A DNA stretch of 9,158 nucleotides from Verrucomicrobiales bacterium (GTDB lineage: Bacteria > Verrucomicrobiota > Verrucomicrobiia > Limisphaerales > Palsa-1400). The stretch covers positions 1 to 9,158 of the forward strand of contig JAQGOW010000489.1 in assembly GCA_028293405.1 (NCBI GenBank). Direction: 5' to 3'. Made by a program: the position numbers and the translations under genes. The first letter of the stretch is position 1; the number at the start of each line of letters is the position of its first letter. Positions 4,649 through 9,158 of the stretch are shown one piece after another. Under the pieces are notes generated by a model. It saw only the letters and a program-made list of their open reading frames with translations. It ran no database searches and had not been told where the DNA came from.

Positions 4649-7600
4649 TTACTTCTTAAATGCGTGGAACTTTGGTTTGCCGGCGGATTGGAGGTAGGCC
4701 ACCAAGTCCAAGATTTCATCGCGCGTCAGGACGTTTACCAAACCTTCCGGCATCGGCGAAAGTTTCGAGGCGCGGCGTTCTTGCACGTCGGCCTTTTTGA
4801 CTTCTTTCTTCGTCTGCTTCAAGGCGTCGGTGATGACGACGATTTTGTTGTCGTCCTCTGCAACGATGCGTCCGGTGACGTCATCGCCATCTTTTAGGAA
4901 CAATGTCGTGTTTTGGAATTGTTCCGAGACGACCTTGGAAGGCTCGATGATTGATTCCAAAATATCGCGCGCGGCCAAGCGACTGGCCACGGCGGTTAAC
5001 TCTGGCCCGACCGCTCCACCGGCGTTACCGAAACGATGGCATTGTGCGCACTGCGCGGCGGCAAACGCTTCTTTGCCTTTTTTGAATGAACGTCCGCGGT
5101 TGAGAAATTCCGTGGAGGACAACAAGTCCTGAAGCTTCCACGCTTGCACGAATTTGTGAGGAGTGATCGTCACAGCTTTGTTCGTTTCTTCCTTGGGCAA
5201 CACCGGCGTGAGCGCCAGTTTGTCTTCGGGCGTCAAGGTGCCAATCGCTTCGTTGCGGAAGTCTTCCATGAATTTCGGGAAGCTTGAGCCATCGCTGTAA
5301 TCGCGCTCGACATCGGCAAAAAACTTTAGGACTTCGGCGTCGTGCCCGAGCTTGCTGCGGTCGTTGTTAAACCACGTGAAATATTGTTTGCGCTGATCTA
5401 GCGTCCAACCATTGGTGATCGTGCGCAGGCGCAGCACATAATAAATCTGCTCTTCCTGAGTCGGCGCTTTTTGGAGCAATGACAACGTCTTCGAGATCGC
5501 ATCGGGTGCGCCGAGGTAAAGGAGTAATTGGCAATACTCGCGATTCAAAAGTTCGTTTTTCGCTGGGTAATGCGGGTTGAGTTTTTCGATCGCAAGCTGC
5601 TGCATTTCAGGCTGCGGCCTGCCTTGACGCGCGAAGCTGACTTCGATGACGCGCAGTTTCAGCATCTCTTGCTCATCGTTGAGCGTGTCGATCGGGAATT
5701 TTCTCAGAGCCTTTAACAGCGGGGTTTGCGTATCGACTTCGCCGGAACGGGCCAAGGCCAATAACGCGGTCAATCCGGCGTTCACGTTGGTTTCGTTCAA
5801 CGCACGATCTTTCCATGAACTGACTTCCTGGCTCTCGATCGCAATACGCGCGGCGAAGCGAATGAAGCGGTCGTTGCTCGCGAGGTGTGGCCACGCAAAG
5901 TCCACGGCGCCGGGCACGCGCCGACCTTGGAACGTTTCGAGTTTATGGCGGAGTTCACGGGCCTGACGCGCTCTGGCGGCGTTGGCCAATTCTTCGGTGG
6001 TCTCCTTCGACTTCAATTTTTTACCAACGTAGGTAACGCGATAGAGACCGGCCTGCGTGTGTCGTCCGCCGCTCAGGAAATACATCGCGCCGTCGTTTCC
6101 GAATTCCACATCGGTAACGTTAAGCGGTTTGCCGCGCAGGAGAGTTTCAACCTCGCCAGTGTAAGTTGAGCCGTCCGGCTTCAGATATGCCATCATGATG
6201 CGACCATAGGACCAATCGAGCAGGAACAAGGCGTTACGATATTTCTCCGGAAAATTGCTGGCGTAACCGAACTTGATACCGGTCGGGGAACCGAGGCCGA
6301 TATTTTTGATCGGGGGCAACGTGTCTTGATAATATGGCGGGAATTTGCCGGTGCCTTCGCGGAAACCATAATCGCCACCAGAAACGATGTGCGCGATGCG
6401 CGTCGGACGATACCATGGCGTGCCCCAATCCCATTCCATATCGCTGTCGAACCCGAACAACTCGCCCTCGTTGTTGAAAGCGATGTCATAAGTGTTACGC
6501 ATTCCAGCAGCGAAGAGTTCCGGATTGCGTCCATCCAAATCCATCCGCATCACAAATCCGCCGGGCGGCAAAACACCCATACCAAAACCATTTCCGTCAT
6601 TGGCACGCGGCAACAGTTGGTCGTCGGCATAGTTAAACATCGGCGAATCCGGCGATTGATCGGTGGGACGCTTGGTGAAGTTGCCGTTCACGACATAGAG
6701 TCGTTCGTCAGGCCCGAGCAAGACCGCGTGCGAGCCATGTTCGCCTTCGGCTTTTTCGATGGGGCGAATCAACACGGGCGCGTCGTAGCTGTCGGCACGT
6801 TCCATCATGCGATAAATGCCCAGGCCATTTGGACCTTTGCCGTTAACGAACAAACTATTTTTCGCGTAGAGCAAGCCCATCGCTTCGCCGATGGGCTGTT
6901 CGATGGTTTCAACTTTCGCGACTTTGCCGCCTTTGATAGTGAACCGGAGCAGATGATTTTCGTATTGCGGCGAGACAATGAGTCGACCGGCGGGATCGAT
7001 CGTCATCGAAACCCAGGAACCTTCGGTGATACCGGCCGAACGCAGTAACTCAACCTTGAAGCCGGGCATCACTTTGATCGACTCGGCGGCAGTCGCGCTC
7101 GGAGGCATGAACACGTTGCCCCATGGTTTGTCGCCCAATTTGCCAACAGAAGTTGCGTGCTTCCATTCGTGGTCATCAAACTTGACCTTCTTCCAATCGG
7201 CGGGTTCTTCGCTTGAAACGGTCCAGGAGGTGTCGGTGACGTAAACATTGATCCAGCGGAGGCCAGCATGTTGTGCCGCGCTATATTTCTGTCGGTCAGA
7301 ACCGAGTGTCGGATGAACCGTTTGCAGGCGGGCGATGAAACCTGCTTTTGCACCGGCGTTTTCGATGCGCGCGGAAATGACGTTTGAGCCCTCGTGCAGA
7401 TGTTTGGTGACATCAACGACCACTGGTTCTTTCCAATCTTTAATCGTCGCGACCAATTGCCCGTTAATGAACACCTCGCCTTTATCATCTGCAGTCGTCA
7501 CCAACTCAGCCCGGACGAACGAATGAGGGACATCGATCACTTTGCGGAAATACCGCACCTGGTTGCCACTCGAATCATTGTTCTTGGAATCCCAAAGCCA

Positions 7601-7684
7601 CTCGGCTGTTTGAGCTTTAAGCGATACGGCGCAAAGAGCGACCGACGCGAACGACAAAAAGACACGTAAAAAGCGACAATTCAT
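4649..7684 (-). CDS. Exported multidomain cytochrome: beta-propeller dehydrogenase-like, helical repeats, Pirellula/Verrucomicrobium-type heme domain
   Basis: This 1011-aa exported protein has a modular layout. A signal peptide (about residues 1-25, hydrophobic core 'VFLSFASVALCAVSLKA') precedes a jelly-roll-like segment (about 25-190) with 'VFINGQLVA' and 'VDVTKHLHEGSNVISARIEN', resembling sugar-binding domains of rhamnosidase or GH2 enzymes. A beta-propeller of the PVC 'membrane-bound dehydrogenase' type follows (about 200-555; 'GEHGSHAVLLGPD', 'GMRNTYDIAFN', 'GGDYGFREG', 'GSPTGI'), then alpha-helical HEAT-like sequence (about 575-840). Last comes the heme-binding domain, with C879-AQ-C882-H883 for covalent c-type heme and candidate axial Met978 in 'LSPMPEGL'. 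It probably acts in the periplasm in oxidation or electron transfer, perhaps on carbohydrates, but no substrate is proven for this class. I chose ATG 7684 because it begins the signal peptide directly; an in-frame ATG at 7729 adds 15 residues. Neither has a Shine-Dalgarno. Confidence 0.88.
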   Translation of the reverse strand: MNCRFLRVFLSFASVALCAVSLKAQTAEWLWDSKNNDSSGNQVRYFRKVIDVPHSFVRAELVTTADDKGEVFINGQLVATIKDWKEPVVVDVTKHLHEGSNVISARIENAGAKAGFIARLQTVHPTLGSDRQKYSAAQHAGLRWINVYVTDTSWTVSSEEPADWKKVKFDDHEWKHATSVGKLGDKPWGNVFMPPSATAAESIKVMPGFKVELLRSAGITEGSWVSMTIDPAGRLIVSPQYENHLLRFTIKGGKVAKVETIEQPIGEAMGLLYAKNSLFVNGKGPNGLGIYRMMERADSYDAPVLIRPIEKAEGEHGSHAVLLGPDERLYVVNGNFTKRPTDQSPDSPMFNYADDQLLPRANDGNGFGMGVLPPGGFVMRMDLDGRNPELFAAGMRNTYDIAFNNEGELFGFDSDMEWDWGTPWYRPTRIAHIVSGGDYGFREGTGKFPPYYQDTLPPIKNIGLGSPTGIKFGYASNFPEKYRNALFLLDWSYGRIMMAYLKPDGSTYTGEVETLLRGKPLNVTDVEFGNDGAMYFLSGGRHTQAGLYRVTYVGKKLKSKETTEELANAARARQARELRHKLETFQGRRVPGAVDFAWPHLASNDRFIRFAARIAIESQEVSSWKDRALNETNVNAGLTALLALARSGEVDTQTPLLKALRKFPIDTLNDEQEMLKLRVIEVSFARQGRPQPEMQQLAIEKLNPHYPAKNELLNREYCQLLLYLGAPDAISKTLSLLQKAPTQEEQIYYVLRLRTITNGWTLDQRKQYFTWFNNDRSKLGHDAEVLKFFADVERDYSDGSSFPKFMEDFRNEAIGTLTPEDKLALTPVLPKEETNKAVTITPHKFVQAWKLQDLLSSTEFLNRGRSFKKGKEAFAAAQCAQCHRFGNAGGAVGPELTAVASRLAARDILESIIEPSKVVSEQFQNTTLFLKDGDDVTGRIVAEDDNKIVVITDALKQTKKEVKKADVQERRASKLSPMPEGLVNVLTRDEILDLVAYLQSAGKPKFHAFKK

Positions 7685-7789
7685 AATGAAGTGGACCGAG
7701 GCAATCGACGTAGAGCCAGGGTACCGCATTCAAAAATAGTAAGGCTGCGGGGTTATTCAAGGATGAACGACGTCCTGTCCGAACGATGT

Positions 7790-7832
7790 GGCGGCGAGAC
7801 GCCGCCGGAACCCGCAGCCGGGGACGGCTGCG
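7790..7832. repeat. REP-like pair of adjacent GC-rich hairpins
   Basis: Two perfect hairpins lie six bases apart. GGCGGCG (7790-7796) pairs with CGCCGCC (7800-7806) around a 3-nt AGA loop. CGCAGCCG (7813-7820) pairs with CGGCTGCG (7825-7832) around a 4-nt GGGA loop. The GC-rich, short-loop, paired layout resembles repetitive extragenic palindromes. Only one copy is in this window, so repetitiveness is inferred. There is no T-run, which argues against a terminator. Confidence 0.65.
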
Positions 7833-7884
7833 CTACGGGGCAGCACTTGTGCAAAATCAAATGTGTGTTTAAACTGTTCTCCTT

Positions 7885-7906
7885 GCGCTGCATTCCCAAG
7901 CAGCGC
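7885..7906. repeat. Inverted repeat, 7-bp stem
   Basis: GCGCTGC (7885-7891) and GCAGCGC (7900-7906) form a perfect 7-bp stem with an 8-nt loop. It is the third GC-rich hairpin in this intergenic region and has no T-run. Confidence 0.5.
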
Positions 7907-7940
7907 CTCACCGTCAGTAACCCGGCTCAGGCATAAAGCA

Positions 7941-7968
7941 CTTGATCAAGGGGTTTTTCGGTGAACCC
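7941..7968. promoter_or_regulatory. 10-bp palindrome plus small hairpin upstream of RND gene
   Basis: CTTGATCAAG (7941-7950) is a perfect palindrome, the symmetry expected of a dimeric repressor site. It is followed directly by GGGTT (7951-7955) pairing with AACCC (7964-7968), extended by a T-G wobble pair. The position, 58-85 bp before the permease start, fits an operator or leader element, but a single palindrome of this length can occur by chance and no regulator gene is in view. Confidence 0.3.
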
Positions 7969-8025
7969 AGTTAAATATTTAATGAACACGAAACTGTCCA
8001 TGAGCGTCAGGGAATTCACTACATT

Positions 8026-9158
8026 ATGTGGATAGTCGCGCTGGCGTTACGACGCCCTTATACATTTGTCGTAGCAGCCATTTTTTTGCTGCTGCTGGCG
8101 CCGTTGGTCATTCTTAACACGGCCACGGATATTTTCCCCGCGATCAACATCCCGGTCATCAGCGTCATTTGGCAATATCAGGGACTCGACGCGCAAAACA
8201 TCGAGCAACGCATCGTCTACAATCACGAGCGTGCGATGACCGCCACTGTCAATGACATCGAACACATGGAATCGACGTCTTACAATGGCGTCGGCGTTAT
8301 CAAAGTTTTCTTGCAGCCAAATGCCTCGGTGGACGCCGGTGTGGCGCAAGTCACCGCTGTTGCTCAAACGGTCCTGCGCCAGATGCCGCCCGGCCAAACG
8401 CCGCCGTTGATCATTCGCTACAACGCTTCCACCGTTCCGATTCTCCAATACAGCATCACGAGCAAAACGTTGTCGGAACAGGAAATCTACGACATGACGT
8501 TGAATCAGGTGCGCGTCGGGCTGTCGACGGTTCGTGGCGCAGTGATGCCATGGCCATACGGCGGCAAAACCCGGCTCGTGTCGGCTGACCTGGATTTAGC
8601 GGCTCTCAAGTCGAAAGGCTTGTCCCCGACCGACGTCGTTAATGCCATTAGTGCGCAGAATCTCATTTTGCCAGGTGGAACGGCCAAGATTGGTTCCACC
8701 GAATACGACATCGAACTCAACGGCAGCCCACGCATGTTGGAGGATTTGAACAATCTTCCGATTAAGATTGTGAACGGCGCCACAATTTATGTGCGGGACG
8801 TGGCGCAAATCCGCGACGGCTATTTGCCGCAACAAAATATCGTGCGCAAAGATGGGGTGCGCGGCGCGTTGCTGACGGTCTTGAAAACTGGTTCGGCCTC
8901 GACGCTCGATGTCGTGCATCAGATCAAAGCGCTTTTGCCCGGCATCCTCAGCACAGTGCCGCCGGAGTTGGAGGTGAAAGAATTCGCGGACCAATCGATG
9001 TTCGTGCGCAACGCGATTTCCGACGTGTTGAAAGAAGGCACGATCGCAGCGGCCCTGACTGCGTTGATGATTCTTTTGTTTATCGGTTCGTGGCGCAGCA
9101 CAGTCATTATCGCGATTTCAATTCCGCTGTCGGTGTTGAGTTCAGTTGTCATTCTCAG
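8026..9158 (+). CDS. RND-family efflux permease, N-terminal part (truncated by window end)
   Basis: The frame is open from ATG 8026 to the window end, giving 377 residues of an AcrB-like (hydrophobe/amphiphile efflux type) inner-membrane pump, normally about 1000-1050 aa. Visible are TM1 (about 11-30, after 'ALRRPYTF'), the periplasmic entry 'TDIFPAINIPVISVIWQYQGL' region (34-54), the porter-domain segment with 'MPPGQTPPLIIRY' (120-132), the 'PYGGKTRLVSADLDLAALKSKGLSPTDVV' region (177-205) typical of RND pumps, and TM2 starting about 340 ('ALMILLFIGSWRSTVIIA'). Such pumps export drugs or other toxic compounds by proton antiport with a membrane fusion protein and an outer-membrane channel; neither partner is upstream, so they may lie beyond the window. 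An AGGGA at 8009-8013 is 12 nt before the ATG, a rather long Shine-Dalgarno spacing. The opposite-strand open frames here are shadows. Confidence 0.93.
   Translation, partial: MWIVALALRRPYTFVVAAIFLLLLAPLVILNTATDIFPAINIPVISVIWQYQGLDAQNIEQRIVYNHERAMTATVNDIEHMESTSYNGVGVIKVFLQPNASVDAGVAQVTAVAQTVLRQMPPGQTPPLIIRYNASTVPILQYSITSKTLSEQEIYDMTLNQVRVGLSTVRGAVMPWPYGGKTRLVSADLDLAALKSKGLSPTDVVNAISAQNLILPGGTAKIGSTEYDIELNGSPRMLEDLNNLPIKIVNGATIYVRDVAQIRDGYLPQQNIVRKDGVRGALLTVLKTGSASTLDVVHQIKALLPGILSTVPPELEVKEFADQSMFVRNAISDVLKEGTIAAALTALMILLFIGSWRSTVIIAISIPLSVLSSVVIL

Larger units (their letters stand above)
7685..8025. other. Divergent intergenic region rich in palindromes
   Basis: This 341-bp region separates the divergently transcribed cytochrome and RND permease genes, so it should hold both promoters. 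I cannot assign -35/-10 boxes with confidence; the most AT-rich part is at about 7970-7985, some 40-55 bp before the permease start. It contains two adjacent REP-like hairpins, another 7-bp stem, a 10-bp perfect palindrome and a small hairpin, listed separately. No protein gene is convincing here. Confidence 0.6.

Noticed and set aside
6326..7048. Plus-strand open frame of 240 codons inside the cytochrome gene
   Set aside because: It is fully antisense to the well-conserved propeller domain and has no recognisable motif; read as a codon-usage shadow.
7691..7936. Plus-strand 81-codon frame in the divergent intergenic region
   Set aside because: It overlaps the 5' region of the cytochrome gene and runs through the GC-rich hairpins; the low-complexity Arg/Pro-rich product has no family features.
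8047..8994. Minus-strand open frames opposite the RND permease
   Set aside because: The plus-strand frame is uninterrupted and carries unmistakable RND motifs; the reverse frames have no family resemblance.

Overview
The window looks like a piece of chromosome from a bacterium of the Planctomycetes-Verrucomicrobia group, more likely a verrucomicrobium. The main evidence is the large gene at 4649-7684, whose C-terminus is the heme-binding domain type described from Pirellula and Verrucomicrobium, behind a beta-propeller of the 'membrane-bound dehydrogenase' type. A short secreted neutral-ceramidase-like protein and weak or absent Shine-Dalgarno sequences fit this. The taxonomic call is inference; there is no rRNA or other marker gene here.

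Layout, left to right. (1) 29-370, plus strand: a small protein-tyrosine-phosphatase-like protein. (2) 371-837: a gene-free stretch between converging genes, carrying three blocks of degenerate 10-bp tandem repeats and a nested inverted repeat. (3) 838-4522, minus strand, read right to left: a 60-aa two-helix membrane protein, a ketoglutarate-semialdehyde-type aldehyde dehydrogenase, a 78-aa protein with two CDGSH iron-sulfur motifs, and a secreted ceramidase-like hydrolase. The 232-bp gap at 2490-2721 holds a strong hairpin plus T-run that points the wrong way for these genes. (4) 4649-7684, minus strand: a 1011-aa exported multidomain cytochrome. (5) 7685-8025: a divergent intergenic region packed with palindromes, including two adjacent REP-like hairpins. 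(6) 8026 to the window end, plus strand: the N-terminal 377 residues of an RND-family efflux permease, cut off by the window edge.

The genes do not form one obvious pathway. Two are probably exported (hydrolase and cytochrome), one is a sugar-acid or amino-acid catabolic dehydrogenase, and one is a small Fe-S protein. All five genes between 838 and 7684 lie on one strand, but spacings of 37, 65, 126 and 232 bp and the intervening hairpins suggest several transcripts rather than one tight operon. I see no CRISPR array, complete insertion sequence, integrase, tRNA, rRNA or recognisable defence system. The least explained sequence is the 10-bp repeat region at 535-790, followed by the possible plus-strand RNA ending at 2719.
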